Assembly (NCBI GenBank): GCA_015660855.1
Contig: JACSDG010000007.1
Coordinates: 1-64,000 of the forward strand
Direction of reading: 5' to 3'
Source: Magnetococcales bacterium
GTDB lineage: Bacteria; Pseudomonadota; Magnetococcia; Magnetococcales; UBA8363
Length of the DNA: 64,000 bases
The position numbers and the translations under genes were made by a program. The notes beneath the pieces were generated by a model that saw nothing but the letters and a program-made list of their open reading frames with translations, ran no database searches and had not been told where the DNA came from. Positions 52,022-63,286 of this stretch are shown here, in pieces. Position 1 is the stretch's first letter. Every line of letters starts with the position of its first letter.

Positions 52022-52286
52022 AAAAATCTTCTTTCTCGCAGTCTATCCAGGCCGGGGGTGTTTCTCCAGAGAAATCTGCTCGGCGTTCGTCCATATTTGT
52101 GTATAACGATATGGGTCAAGGGGGGGATGATCCCCTCCCCTTGACCCTTGCAACAGTTTCAACCTTGGAAAAAAGGGGGGGACTGAATGGTTATTCCTTG
52201 GAGAGTGCGGGTGGATGTGGTGTAAAATGCCGAGTGCTTGAGCGGCACGTAAATAACGGAGGTATTCGCCCTGGGAGGGAAGCATT

Positions 52287-52868
52287 ATGAGCGCGACAAT
52301 CGCCTTTGATACCTACGCCTACGTCAAAAAACTCCGTGATGCGGGAGTAGACGAACTCCAGGCAGGAATTCAGGCTGAGGCTCTTGTCGCTTTGGTGGAA
52401 GATCGTCTTGCAACCAAACAGGACATGTTTACGCTCAAGCGGGACTTGACCGCTGTGGAAGCCAGTCTCAGGCGGGACCTGGCCGACGTGGAAGCCAGTC
52501 TTAGGCGAGACATCAAGGAGATCGATGCCAAGATTGAAACCACCAGGGCTGAACTCAAGCGGGATATCAAGGAGATTGATGTCAAAGCCGAAACTCGCTT
52601 CAGAGAACTTGATGCCAAGATTGAAACCTCCAAGGCTGAAACTTTGGCCAGGATGGACGCCAAGATCGAAACCTCCAAGGTAGACACCATCAAATGGACG
52701 GCGGGCATGTTTGCGGCACAGACCGCATTGATTCTTGGCACGATGTTCGCCATGCTAAAAATGAACCAACCGAATCCGCAACCAACCGGGTATCCCTCTC
52801 CTCCCACCCAGGAGATGCGATTGCCTGCCGCCTCGATCCCGACGCATGTCGTTCCCCAGGCACGGTGA
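52287..52868 (+). CDS. DUF1640-like coiled-coil protein with C-terminal TM
   Basis: FDTYAYVKKLRDAGVDELQAGIQAEALVALVEDRLATKQDM; repetitive heptad region; TM AAQTALILGTMFAML. Confidence 0.8.
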   Translation: MSATIAFDTYAYVKKLRDAGVDELQAGIQAEALVALVEDRLATKQDMFTLKRDLTAVEASLRRDLADVEASLRRDIKEIDAKIETTRAELKRDIKEIDVKAETRFRELDAKIETSKAETLARMDAKIETSKVDTIKWTAGMFAAQTALILGTMFAMLKMNQPNPQPTGYPSPPTQEMRLPAASIPTHVVPQAR

Positions 52869-52884
52869 CACCCGTTGATCGTCG

Positions 52885-54147
52885 CTACGGCCTTATGGTC
52901 GGAGTCGCTCGCATGCGTTGATGTGCATGGTGGCCTTGTTGCGCAATCCACTGCATAAAGTGATTTCGGTATTCTCTCCAGGTCCACAGGGCGGCTCGCA
53001 ACCTGGCTCGCCGCCCCATTTCCGCCAATTCCTGGGGATGGCTCAACCCCCAATCCAAAGCCGCCATAAGGGCGTCATCATCACCAAAATCGAAAAAACG
53101 CCCTTCGATGCCATCGGACAGAATATCTTCGCCGCCCGTATTGCGGCTGGCCAATACGGGTGTGCCGCAACTGATGGCCTCAAGAATGACCATGGCCAGC
53201 CCTTCGGAACTTGAGTTCAGGACCAATGCCCTGGCCTGTGCATATTCTTTGGGCAGGGCATGTCTTGGCAGGCTGGGAACATGCTCGTAGAGGCCGGCAT
53301 AATCCCTCAAGAAGGTGTCCGTTAACCGCATGGGACCAATGAGGCGCAATCGATGGGTACGGTAAGCCTTGATTTTTTTCCATACTTGTAAAAGGCGATG
53401 GGCACCTTTGCGCAAGCTGATCTGTCCGACAAAAAGAAAGATTGGAGGTCTGTGTTCCGGTACGGGAATATCCAGCCACTCCTGGATGGCGGCGTGCGGA
53501 ATGCAATGAATTTTGCTGGCATCCACCCCGGCGTCTAACAACGATTGCCGGACAAAGCTGGAAGGGCAGAGAATCTGGTCGGCCAAGGCCAGCTCATTCT
53601 CTTTTCTCTCTGCCCGGTCCGAGGCATATTCCCTGGGGTCGGTGGTCACCGGGTCTACGTCGGGGAATTGTGCCAATTCTTGATCGAGAAGTTTTTGCAC
53701 AGTGCGGAAATAGGCGGTAGGCAGGTCGTAGAGACGGGTTATGCCAAGCTCACGGGCCTTTTGGAAGGAGGAGAGGCAGGCATCCTCGCGGCCCAGAACC
53801 ATGTTTACGGGTGGTTTGACCCAGCAGCTTGCGGCACGATCGACTGCGGCGTGAAAACGGTCGGAGGCATCGACGCTTCCCCCTCCCAGCCAATGGGTCA
53901 CGGAGTGGTAGACATCCGCTATGGGAACCCGTATCAACAGCCGAGAATCGACGGGTGATGGGCGTCGTTTGGTCACCGAACGTCCAACGGGCAGGGCGCG
54001 GATGACAGAGTGTGTTTTTTCTGTGAAGCACCACGAGGTCACCAGGCGTTCAAGTTGTCCCGTTGCCGCCAGGGCGATGGATTGTTGACGAATTCCTTCA
54101 GTCAAGGCCGGACCGATACGCAATACTTTGTTGCCGATGATGGTCAA
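52885..54147 (-). CDS. Glycosyltransferase family 1/4
   Basis: PPIFLFVGQISLRKGAHRLLQVW, LVLNSSSEGLAMVILEAISCGTPVLASRNTGGEDIL; TTG start with GGGGAGAA upstream proposed. Confidence 0.85.
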   Translation of the reverse strand: MTIIGNKVLRIGPALTEGIRQQSIALAATGQLERLVTSWCFTEKTHSVIRALPVGRSVTKRRPSPVDSRLLIRVPIADVYHSVTHWLGGGSVDASDRFHAAVDRAASCWVKPPVNMVLGREDACLSSFQKARELGITRLYDLPTAYFRTVQKLLDQELAQFPDVDPVTTDPREYASDRAERKENELALADQILCPSSFVRQSLLDAGVDASKIHCIPHAAIQEWLDIPVPEHRPPIFLFVGQISLRKGAHRLLQVWKKIKAYRTHRLRLIGPMRLTDTFLRDYAGLYEHVPSLPRHALPKEYAQARALVLNSSSEGLAMVILEAISCGTPVLASRNTGGEDILSDGIEGRFFDFGDDDALMAALDWGLSHPQELAEMGRRARLRAALWTWREYRNHFMQWIAQQGHHAHQRMRATPTIRP

Positions 54148-54163
54148 TTCTCCCCAGTGAGGG

Positions 54164-55494
54164 TCATTGATGGATTTGTTTCGCCAGGTAGGACTGCTGT
54201 TCGGCCCAGGCCAAGGATATTGCGAGCATGGGCCAGACAAAACCGGAGGCCACATGGTCAAAGGCGGTATTCTGCATGAAAAACGCAAGGATGGACAGGG
54301 TACAGACCAGAAGCCCAGACTGGCCGGTCCCGACGGGAAGACGCCAACAGGCTTGCATCAGGGTCCAGATGATCCAGATTCGCAGCATGAGGACGCCGAG
54401 GGTACCGACAATCCCGATTTCGGAGACCATGCGCGGCAACTCTTGTTCATAACGTAAAAATTTTCGTTCGCCGGTTGCAAAATAAGCCCCTCCCACCTGA
54501 CCGACGCCAAAACCGTTGCCCATAGGCTCTTCGAAGATGGATTGTATCAGGTATTGGTTCATACTGTCGAAACGATCCATGACGCTGTCGGACTTGGCAT
54601 GACGTTCCATGACTGTCGATACCAGGGTGACATAGGGGTTGACCACATTGTCTTCCGCTCCTTGTGGCATGGCGATGGTCCCCAGGGCCATCAGAAGGAC
54701 GACAGGGACGAGGAAGACTCGTTTCATCCCGCTCAACAAAAAGACTCCGATGATGATGGCAACGGATATGAAGAGGCCGGCACGGGTCATGGAAGTGGAG
54801 CCACAGACCAATCCAGCCAGCACGGCGGCGCGTCCCAGAAACACATCCCCCATGGTATGGGAGGCGGTTTGGAGAAACATGCCGGCCCAAACCGCGAGAA
54901 TTGTCATGGAAGACATGCCGGAAATAAAAGCGAAGGTACCGGTGGCCCTGACGATGCCGTCAAAAACGATGACTTCCATGCTGGGGTCAACATAGGTGTT
55001 GATGGGATGGGTATTGGGCAATAAAAATTGGATGATACTCAAACCTGCCGGGATGAATGTCAGCAGGGCCACTCCCCGGACAATGGGAATGATTTGCCTG
55101 GTGAGCAGGAGTCTGGCGGCAAAATAGGCGAACAAGGGCAGAAAAAACATGGAACGAAAGTTCAGCAAGGCACCAACGATGTTCAATTGTTGGATCATGC
55201 TTCCGGCGGCACCGGTGACAAACAGTAGCAGCAATAATTGCAGGTATCTGGAATAGTTTTCCAACAGGGGAGTGGTGAATCGGGCTGAGATAAGAATTCC
55301 CAAGGTTCCAAAAACGATGTCTTTGGAGAGATAGGCGACGTATCCAAGTTCGGGAATGCTGTGGGGCAGTACCCATTTACGCAAGGCCCCTTCCATGATG
55401 CCCGACAAAAACACGGCGACCATCCATATTTCTACCGGGTGCCATTTTTGTTCCTGGCTGGGTTCCTTGTGTGACCGATGGCTCTCCATCAGGC
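54164..55494 (-). CDS. O-antigen ligase-like membrane protein
   Basis: Multi-TM; LNFRSMFFLPLFAYFAARLLLTRQI, AFISGMSSMTILAVWAGMFL; start at MESHRSHKEPS. Confidence 0.75.
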
Positions 55495-55891
55495 ATCCTG
55501 TGAAGGGATCGGGTTGGCGGAGGAGGGGGGTAGTTCGTTGTTTCCGGCCCACGAAGATGACGCCACACACAACGCTTGCGTCGGCGGTGATGATAGAACG
55601 CTGGCCAGGGCAAGGTCAAGTTTGCAGGCATTTTGCGGTTTTATTTATTGAATCAATCTCTGGATTGGGTGCGACATGGTGATGATCCTGGGTGAAAAAC
55701 GGAATGGATTGCAAATAAAAACGCCTTTTGCTGAACCCGGGAATGTGGCAAACTTGCTTTAAGAGTTGTCGAGTCGGGTCAGGCTGTCCTGGAAATCTCG
55801 ACGGGGTGTGAACTTTAACGAATGTTGCAGGCAGGTTTTTTGGATTTCTCTTCCAGGGGAATCTTTGCGGCAATCCTTCAACGTGAATGGA

Positions 55892-57445
55892 ATGATGATG
55901 GCCGAGCGTGTTCTTGTATTCGATACCACATTGCGCGATGGGGAACAATCTCCGGGCGCATCGATGAACATTGAGGAAAAACTGCGAATAGCCCGGCAGT
56001 TGGAACGGTTGCGTGTGGATGTGATCGAAGCGGGTTTTCCCATTGCTTCCGTGGGTGATTTTGAGTCGGTCCGGGAAGTGGCGCAACAGGTGCGGGAATG
56101 TTGTATCGCAGGACTGGCCCGCGCCCGTTTTGCGGATATTGACCGGGCCTGGGAAGCCTTGTCGGGGGCGGAAAATCCGCGTATCCACACCTTTATCGCC
56201 ACCAGTCCCATCCATCGCCAACACAAACTGGGGATGACCCAGGATCAGGTGGTGGAGGCCGCAGTGGCGGCGGTGCGTCGCGCCGTTCGTTATACGTCCA
56301 ACGTTGAATGGTCCGCCGAAGATGCCGGTCGCACGGAATTGGATTTTCTCTGTCGCATTGTCACCGCAGTGATCGATGCCGGAGCCAAGACGGTCAATAT
56401 TCCCGATACTGTGGGTTATACCATGCCGGAGGAATTTGGCGCGCGGATCGCCTATCTTGTACAACACGTTGATAATATTCATAAAGCTGTAATTTCGGTA
56501 CACTGCCACAACGATCTTGGACTGGCCGTCGCCAATTCTTTGGCTGCGGTAGCCAACGGTGCCCGACAGGTCGAATGCACCATCAATGGCCTTGGTGAAC
56601 GGGCGGGCAACGCCTCTCTGGAAGAGGTGGTGATGGCCTTGCGAACCCGGCGCGACTATTTACCGTTTCAAAACCTGGAAACCCGCGTGGAAACTACGGA
56701 AATCATCCGGACTTCCAGGTTGGTTTCAACCATCACCGGTTTTCCCGTGCAGCCCAACAAGGCCATCGTCGGGGCCAACGCTTTTGCCCATGAATCGGGA
56801 ATCCACCAGGATGGCGTCCTGAAGGAAGTGACGACCTATGAAATCATGACCCCCGAATCGGTGGGGCTGGCGACCAATCGCATGGTATTGGGCAAGCATT
56901 CGGGACGACATGCCTTCAAGGAACGTTTGCGGGAATTGGGGTACGAACTGGAAGATGAGCAACTGGATCGGGCATTTCGCCGCTTCAAGGGTTTGGCCGA
57001 CATGAAGCAGGAGTTGCTCGATGCGGATATTCAGGCCCTGGTGGATGATGAGGTGATACGTGAGGATGATTATTATCACCTGGGAAGGCTGCACGTCGCC
57101 TCCGGAACCCAGGATACACCCGTGGCGGCGGTAACGATTCATGTGGGGGATGGGAAGATCCTTCATGCCACGGGTTCGGGTGTAGGCCCCATCGATGCTG
57201 TGTTTCAGGCCATCCATAAGCTTATACCCGAAGCCGGGGCGGCGCGTCTGAACCTGTACCAGGTCAGTGCCGTTACGGGGGGGATGGATGCCCAGGCCGT
57301 GGTTACGGTGCGTCTTGAACAGGGGGGGCGTCTGGTCCAGGGACAGGGGGCGGACAACGATGTCATCGTCGCCTCGGCAAGGGCTTTCATCAACGCCTTG
57401 AACAAACTGGTGCGGCGTGAGAATACCCCGCGCAAAGGTGTATAG
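55892..57445 (+). CDS. leuA: 2-isopropylmalate synthase
   Basis: [59 protein letters not shown]. Confidence 0.97.
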   Translation: MMMAERVLVFDTTLRDGEQSPGASMNIEEKLRIARQLERLRVDVIEAGFPIASVGDFESVREVAQQVRECCIAGLARARFADIDRAWEALSGAENPRIHTFIATSPIHRQHKLGMTQDQVVEAAVAAVRRAVRYTSNVEWSAEDAGRTELDFLCRIVTAVIDAGAKTVNIPDTVGYTMPEEFGARIAYLVQHVDNIHKAVISVHCHNDLGLAVANSLAAVANGARQVECTINGLGERAGNASLEEVVMALRTRRDYLPFQNLETRVETTEIIRTSRLVSTITGFPVQPNKAIVGANAFAHESGIHQDGVLKEVTTYEIMTPESVGLATNRMVLGKHSGRHAFKERLRELGYELEDEQLDRAFRRFKGLADMKQELLDADIQALVDDEVIREDDYYHLGRLHVASGTQDTPVAAVTIHVGDGKILHATGSGVGPIDAVFQAIHKLIPEAGAARLNLYQVSAVTGGMDAQAVVTVRLEQGGRLVQGQGADNDVIVASARAFINALNKLVRRENTPRKGV

Positions 57446-57464
57446 GGCCATGGGTCTATTGTTT

Positions 57465-57480
57465 TGGCACGCCCCTTGAA
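57465..57480 (+). promoter_or_regulatory. candidate sigma54 promoter upstream of the FliX-like gene
   Basis: TGGCacgccccTTGAa; perfect TGGCACG element, -12 element TTGA rather than TTGC. Confidence 0.45.
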
Positions 57481-57554
57481 AAGCATTAGGAGGGTCGTTC
57501 AGGTCTGAAGATCAGACGCCGTGGAACTTATTCAACTCCAAAAAGGAGCCCAAC

Positions 57555-58019
57555 ATGAGCATCCGCCGTGTAGGAAAGGCGAGTACGCCTGCCTCAGGCC
57601 CGGTCTCGTCTGTCAGGAATCGAAGTGTCGATGGTGTCGCGGGGGAAATTTTTGCCCGGCATCTGGCGGATGTTGCCGGTACCCAGGAAATGGAAGCACC
57701 CGAGGCTGTTGCAGCCGCAGGACAGGTTGCCCCGGTGGGTGACCGGGAGCCGACATCGCATCAACGCCGGGAACAATTGTTGCAGACCGGCGAACTTCTT
57801 GATTCTTTGGCGGCTCTGGGACGAGATATGGAAGCATCGGCGAAAAGCAATACCACGGAAAATATCCAATTGCGTTCGCACCTGCGGAAAACCCGGGATA
57901 TGGCCCTGCGAACCCTGTCCGATTCCCCAACAGTTGGTCTGGAACGGGATTTATTGCATCGGACGGCGGTTTTGGCAACGGTGGAACTGGCTAAAAGTGA
58001 GCGAGGGGACTATAAGTAG
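57555..58019 (+). CDS. FliX-like flagellar assembly regulator
   Basis: HQRREQLLQTGELLDSLAALGRDMEA ... LERDLLHRTAVLATVELAKSE, matching the remembered FliX pattern (RR...G..LLD.L..L ... I..RA.VELAK). Confidence 0.6.
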   Translation: MSIRRVGKASTPASGPVSSVRNRSVDGVAGEIFARHLADVAGTQEMEAPEAVAAAGQVAPVGDREPTSHQRREQLLQTGELLDSLAALGRDMEASAKSNTTENIQLRSHLRKTRDMALRTLSDSPTVGLERDLLHRTAVLATVELAKSERGDYK

Positions 58020-58100
58020 GGATCCTGGATCTTTGCTCCGTTTGTCTGGCTTGCAGGCAAGCTTTTCGGCAAGGTCCAAAGCCCTTGACCTTTCGCGTGC

Positions 58101-59918
58101 ATGACATTGGATCGTATACGAAATTTCTCAATCATCGCCCATATTGACCATGGGAAGAGTACCCTCGCCGACCGGCTGATTGAACGTACCGGGGCCATGG
58201 AACTGCGTGACATGTCCAACCAGGTGCTTGACAGCATGGACCTGGAACGGGAGCGTGGCATCACCATCAAAGCCCAATCGGCCCGCCTGAGCTATACCGC
58301 GCGTGATGGACATACCTACGTCCTCAATCTGATCGACACCCCTGGGCATGTGGACTTTTCCTACGAGGTTTCCCGCTCGCTGGCTGCCTGCGAGGGTGCC
58401 CTGCTGGTTGTCGATGCCGCCCAGGGCGTCGAAGCACAAACCCTGGCCAATGTTTATCTGGCCATGGAAAACAATCTGGAAATTGTCCCGGTGATCAACA
58501 AAATCGATCTGCCATCGGCCGACCCTTCGCGGGTACGGGCGCAGATTGAGGATGTGATCGGTCTGGACGCTTCCGAAGCCATCGAATGCTCGGCCAAATC
58601 GGGTATTGGCATTGACGATATTCTTGAGGCCATTGTCAAGCGGATGCCCCCGCCCCAAGGGGATCGGGAGGCCCCGTTGCAGGCGTTGATTGTCGATTCA
58701 TGGTACGACAATTATCTGGGGGTTGTCGCCTTGGTACGTGTTTACCAGGGAGGGATGTCCACGCAAAAACGCATTGAGTCGCGCACTCGCAAAATTCGTC
58801 TGATGAGTTCTGGCCTGGAGTACGCCCTCGACCGCCTTTGCGTCGTGACGCCACGGGTCGTTGATGTGGAAACCCTGAGGGCTGGAGAGGTTGGCCTGGT
58901 GATTGCGGGCATCAAGGAGCTGTCCCAAGCCCGTGTGGGTGATACCATTACCGACGCCGCTCGTCCCGCAAGTGAACGTTTGCCGGGTTTCAAGGCGGTC
59001 AAACCCATGGTCTTTGCCGGACTCTATCCGGTGGACTCTGCCGATTTTGAATCCCTCAAGGATGCCCTGGAAAAACTTTCCCTCAACGATTCGGCCATCA
59101 TCTACGAAGCGGAATCGTCGCCGGCACTGGGATTTGGTTTTCGGTGCGGATTTTTGGGCATGCTGCACATGGAAATTGTCCAGGAACGCCTGGAGCGGGA
59201 ATTTGACCTTGAACTGGTAACGACGGCTCCCAGCGTGGTCTATCGGGTGGTCCTGACCAATGGTGGCACGCTGGAAGTGGACAATCCGGCCAACCTGCCG
59301 CCAACCAACCATTGGAACATCATCGAAGAACCATTCATCAAGGCTTCCATCATGGCACCCACGGAGTATATGGGTCCGGTGATGCAGTTGTGTAATGATC
59401 GTCGTGGCGTTCAACGCGACATTGTTTATGTTTCCGATACCCGAGCCTTGATCCAGTTTGAAATGCCCCTCAGCGAAATTGTGATGGATTTTCACGACCG
59501 CCTTAAATCCATTACCCGGGGTTATGCCTCCATGGATTATGAATGGCTCGAATATCGACCGGGAAATCTGGTAAAATTGGACGTTTTGATCAATGGTGAC
59601 CCGGTGGATGCCCTGTCCAGCATTGTCCATCGCGACAAATCCCAGGCAAAAGGTCGTGATCTGGCGCACAAAATGAAGGAAATTATTCATCGACAAATGT
59701 TTGAGGTTTCCATTCAGGCCGCCATTGGAGCCAAAATCATTGCCAGGGAGACGGTAAAAGCGTTAAGAAAGAATGTCACGGCGAAGTGTTATGGTGGCGA
59801 CGTGACGCGGAAAAGGAAGCTTTTGGAAAAACAAAAGGCCGGAAAGAAACGGATGAAGCAGGTGGGCAAAGTGGAGATCCCACAGGAAGCTTTCCTGGCC
59901 GTACTCAAAGTGGAATAG
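58101..59918 (+). CDS. lepA: Elongation factor 4 (LepA)
   Basis: [66 protein letters not shown]. Confidence 0.98.
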   Translation: MTLDRIRNFSIIAHIDHGKSTLADRLIERTGAMELRDMSNQVLDSMDLERERGITIKAQSARLSYTARDGHTYVLNLIDTPGHVDFSYEVSRSLAACEGALLVVDAAQGVEAQTLANVYLAMENNLEIVPVINKIDLPSADPSRVRAQIEDVIGLDASEAIECSAKSGIGIDDILEAIVKRMPPPQGDREAPLQALIVDSWYDNYLGVVALVRVYQGGMSTQKRIESRTRKIRLMSSGLEYALDRLCVVTPRVVDVETLRAGEVGLVIAGIKELSQARVGDTITDAARPASERLPGFKAVKPMVFAGLYPVDSADFESLKDALEKLSLNDSAIIYEAESSPALGFGFRCGFLGMLHMEIVQERLEREFDLELVTTAPSVVYRVVLTNGGTLEVDNPANLPPTNHWNIIEEPFIKASIMAPTEYMGPVMQLCNDRRGVQRDIVYVSDTRALIQFEMPLSEIVMDFHDRLKSITRGYASMDYEWLEYRPGNLVKLDVLINGDPVDALSSIVHRDKSQAKGRDLAHKMKEIIHRQMFEVSIQAAIGAKIIARETVKALRKNVTAKCYGGDVTRKRKLLEKQKAGKKRMKQVGKVEIPQEAFLAVLKVE

Positions 59919-59928
59919 GTGATCTGAC

Positions 59929-60813
59929 GTGGAATCCAACAGGGAGGGGAAAGCCAAACCAGCGGCCAAACATTGGTGGCACGGGGCGATGTTTATCGTC
60001 AGCGGCGTTTACATGCTGGGCAGTTACAGCACCGTGGGCGAATCGATTGAGGGTGGGGTTTCGATTCCCTGGGGCCCCGTGGTTGCGGTGATGCTTCTGG
60101 TTGTTGGCGTGTTGTTTTTTTGGCGGGGGCGATGGTTTCTGCAAAAGGAATCCGTCGTTGTTGAATATTACGAGGCCATCGTCCTGGCGGTGGGGATTGC
60201 CCTGCTGGTGCGCACGTTTGTTGTGGAACCCTTTAAAATACCTTCCGGATCCATGATCCCTACGTTGCTGGTAGGGGACTATCTGTTTGTCAGCAAGCTG
60301 ACCTATGGTCATCGCATCCCTTTCACCAAGGATCGGTTGTTCATGGGCGAGGGGCCTAAGCGGGGAGACATTGTCGTTTTTGAGTATCCCCGGGATCCCA
60401 GTAAGGATTACATCAAACGCATCGTCGGCCTGCCAGGGGATCGGGTCATTTATCAGGACAAACGCCTCTATGTCAACGACAAGCCGGTCAAATACGAGAA
60501 TGTGGGCGACTACACCTACCGCAATGAACGCGGTACGGAGGTGGGTTCGTCAGAGTTCATTGAACAACTGGATGATTCTTCGCACTCGGTTTTAGTCCGG
60601 CCCTTTTCTTTTTCCGACCAGATTACCGACGAGGTTGTCCCTGCCGATCATTATTTTGTCATGGGGGACAATCGCGATAACAGCAATGACAGTCGTTTTT
60701 GGGGGTTTGTGCCGGCGCACCGTCTCGTAGGTCGGGCACTGGCCATATTTTGGTCTTGGGACGGTCAGAATGGCAGGTTGCGCTGGGAGCGACTTGGAAG
60801 TTTGGTTAAATAA
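59929..60813 (+). CDS. lepB: Signal peptidase I
   Basis: VEPFKIPSGSMIPTLLVGDYLFVSKLTYG, RGDIVVFEYPRDPSKDYIKRIVGLPGD, VMGDNRDNSNDSRFWGFV. Confidence 0.97.
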   Translation: MESNREGKAKPAAKHWWHGAMFIVSGVYMLGSYSTVGESIEGGVSIPWGPVVAVMLLVVGVLFFWRGRWFLQKESVVVEYYEAIVLAVGIALLVRTFVVEPFKIPSGSMIPTLLVGDYLFVSKLTYGHRIPFTKDRLFMGEGPKRGDIVVFEYPRDPSKDYIKRIVGLPGDRVIYQDKRLYVNDKPVKYENVGDYTYRNERGTEVGSSEFIEQLDDSSHSVLVRPFSFSDQITDEVVPADHYFVMGDNRDNSNDSRFWGFVPAHRLVGRALAIFWSWDGQNGRLRWERLGSLVK

Positions 60814-60854
60814 TTTTTTTCGCTCTGGTGCCGTTCAGATGATGGAGGGTGTTC

Positions 60855-61199
60855 GTGTCCAGATTTTTGTTGATTGGTGGGGTCATTGGTTTGCTTTTGA
60901 CTTTCATGGGCAAGGCTGGCCCGAGTCTGTACGATTATTATCTCATGAGAGATCTTGCCGACAGGGTGGTTTTGGATTACGCCAATCTTCCCGAAGCGGA
61001 GGTTATGCGTCGGGTCAAGTTTGAATTGAACCGCTCCCGCATTGTAACCGATGAGGAAACTTTTCAGTTGTGGGAGGCCAAGGAGGGGTACCATGTGAAG
61101 GTAACCCAACACATCCCCCTGACGATCGAGATTGGTGGCCGTACTTTGGCTTTGGAAGGTCACGAGGAAATGGTTTTGCAGTATGAAGTGGGCCAGTGA
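60855..61199 (+). CDS. DUF4845-like small membrane protein
   Basis: N-terminal TM; lies between lepB and rnc, a known position for DUF4845. Confidence 0.7.
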   Translation: MSRFLLIGGVIGLLLTFMGKAGPSLYDYYLMRDLADRVVLDYANLPEAEVMRRVKFELNRSRIVTDEETFQLWEAKEGYHVKVTQHIPLTIEIGGRTLALEGHEEMVLQYEVGQ

Positions 61200-61983
61200 A
61201 CCCTTGGAAGACGCTCATTTGACCTCCGTGGACAGACTCCAGACTCTTGAGACCAGGCTGGGGTATGGTTTTTCCGACCGGTCCCTGCTTCAGTTGGCCT
61301 TGACGCATCGATCCGCTCCGAAGCCATCCGACACCGTGGCGGGTGGCGTGGGGGGTGAGGGGCACAACGAGCGTCTGGAATTTTTGGGAGATGCGGTACT
61401 CGACCTTGCGGTTTCGGCGTTGCTTTATGATCGTTTTCCCAGGGCCTCGGAGGGTTTGTTGTCCACTTGGAGGTCCACGCTGGTCAATACGCGAATTCTG
61501 GGTGGTGTTGGGGAGGAGTTGTTGCTGGGGGAACTTCTGGAAATGGGGAAGGGTGAGGATTCGAGTGGTGGCCGCAAAAAGCTGTCCATCCTTGGGAATA
61601 GCGTTGAAGCCGTTTTTGGGGCCATTTATCTGGATGGTGGTTATGAAGCGGTACTCAAGGTGGCAGAAGGTGTGTTGGGTTCCCGCATGTGCAAGCTGGA
61701 GGAAGATCGTTGGGACAAAGATTATAAAACGATGCTCCAGGAAAAACTTCAAGCCAGTGGTTTTCCACTTCCGCGATACCGGGTGATTTCGGTGAGTGGT
61801 GCACCGCATGATCGCCTTTTCAAGGTGGAATGTCAGGTGAATGGCGGCGAGTCCGGGTTGGGGTCGGGACGGTCGAAACGCCTGGCGGAACAAGCCGCTG
61901 CCGCCGAGGTGCTGGGGGCGTTGCGCAGCCCGGGTCGGGGGGATGGTGTCGCGGACACGGTGTTGCAGCCTGAGAGTCTGTAA
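61183..61983 (+). CDS. rnc: Ribonuclease III
   Basis: HNERLEFLGDAVLDLAVSALLY, VEAVFGAIYLDGG, C-terminal dsRBD. Confidence 0.97.
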   Translation: MKWASEPLEDAHLTSVDRLQTLETRLGYGFSDRSLLQLALTHRSAPKPSDTVAGGVGGEGHNERLEFLGDAVLDLAVSALLYDRFPRASEGLLSTWRSTLVNTRILGGVGEELLLGELLEMGKGEDSSGGRKKLSILGNSVEAVFGAIYLDGGYEAVLKVAEGVLGSRMCKLEEDRWDKDYKTMLQEKLQASGFPLPRYRVISVSGAPHDRLFKVECQVNGGESGLGSGRSKRLAEQAAAAEVLGALRSPGRGDGVADTVLQPESL

Positions 61984-62002
61984 CGGTGGTCCATGCAGGG
62001 CT

Positions 62003-63265
62003 ATGAAAATACTCCATGTGACCCCTGCGTACCTTCCGGCTTTGCGATATGGTGGCCCGGTGCGTTCCGTTCACAGTCTGGCCAGAAGCCTGGTGGAGTT
62101 GGGGCATGATGTTCATGCGTACACGACGAATGTGGATGGTTCGGAGCGTTTGCAGGTTCCTACCGGGGTACGTTGTGATCTGGATGGTGTAAAGGTTCAT
62201 TATTTTCCTCTGTCTGTGTTTCGACGCTTGTTTCACTCTTCCGAGATGGTTCGATTTTTGGAGACGCATGTCGGTGGCTTTGACATGGTGCATATCCATA
62301 CCCTGTTTTTATGGACCGGGTATGCGGCGGCTCGTATTGGTTTTCGGATGGGCGTTCCCTACATGGTTTCTCCCCGGGGCATGCTGGTCAGGGAATTGAT
62401 CAGGAAACGTGGTTGGTTGCGAAAAAATCTTTGGTTGCATATGGTGGAGTGGCGCACCCTGCAACAGGCCGGGGCTTTGCATTTGACAAGTCGGCGGGAA
62501 TACGAAGATGTTCTGGAATTTACAAAACCTTTGCCGCAGTGTTTTGTGATCCCCAACGGTGTGGATTCGCCGGATTCGTGGCATTTGCGTGATCACAGGA
62601 TGGGGGAAGGATGCGATCCGGCGGGGGAGGGGGCGTGGGACGATTTGCTCGGGCAGCGGGTTTTATCGTGGCTGGGTCCGGAAGGTTACCCTGTGGTTTT
62701 GTATCTTGGGCGGATCAATTGGAAAAAGGGGATTGACTGTTTGATCCAGGCCGTTGCGCATTTGCCTGGGGTTCGATTGATTTTGGCAGGGAATGATGAT
62801 GGGGGCTATACACGATATCTAGAGCAGCGGGTGGACAAGTTTGGCGTCCGGGACAGGGTTTTGTTTACCGGATCCGTGGATGGCAGGGAGAAAAAAAGAT
62901 TGCTGGAATCCGCGCAGGTATTGGTACTCCCTTCCATGTCTGAAAATTTTGGCAATGTCGTTGCGGAAGCCATGGCTGTGGGGTGTCCGGTGATTGTGAC
63001 GCCGGGAGTGGGTTTGGCGGAGACTGTGGAAAAGTCGGGGGCAGGGTTGGTGACCGGGGGGAATGATCAAGCCATTGCCCAGGCCATACGAACCATTCTT
63101 TCCGATCCGCAGTTGGCCCGGCGGATGGGAGAGTGCGGCAAAAAGATTGCTCAGGAGCAGTTGTCGTGGAAAAAGATTGCGCAGGAAATGGCGACATCCT
63201 ATCAGTGGGTCATGGATCACCATCACGGGGGTTTGGGGGCAGATACTCCAAGGTTTTTCTTTTGA
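62003..63265 (+). CDS. Glycosyltransferase family 4
   Basis: MKILHVTPAYLPALRYGGPVRSVHSLARSL, VLYLGRINWKKGIDCLIQAVAHL, VLVLPSMSENFGNVVAEAMAVGCPVIVTP. Confidence 0.93.
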   Translation: MKILHVTPAYLPALRYGGPVRSVHSLARSLVELGHDVHAYTTNVDGSERLQVPTGVRCDLDGVKVHYFPLSVFRRLFHSSEMVRFLETHVGGFDMVHIHTLFLWTGYAAARIGFRMGVPYMVSPRGMLVRELIRKRGWLRKNLWLHMVEWRTLQQAGALHLTSRREYEDVLEFTKPLPQCFVIPNGVDSPDSWHLRDHRMGEGCDPAGEGAWDDLLGQRVLSWLGPEGYPVVLYLGRINWKKGIDCLIQAVAHLPGVRLILAGNDDGGYTRYLEQRVDKFGVRDRVLFTGSVDGREKKRLLESAQVLVLPSMSENFGNVVAEAMAVGCPVIVTPGVGLAETVEKSGAGLVTGGNDQAIAQAIRTILSDPQLARRMGECGKKIAQEQLSWKKIAQEMATSYQWVMDHHHGGLGADTPRFFF

Positions 63266-63275
63266 CTTTGACGGG
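63226..63275 (+). repeat. dispersed repeat, partial copy overlapping the glycosyltransferase 3' end
   Basis: cgggggtttgggggcagatactccaaggtttttcttttgactttgac compared with ggcggggtttggggcagcgccccaaggttcttcttttgactttg in copy 5. Confidence 0.6.
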
Positions 63276-63286
63276 GACAGGGCCTT

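Noticed and set aside
58698-59696. 332-aa minus-strand ORF opposite lepA
   Set aside because: Antisense shadow of lepA.
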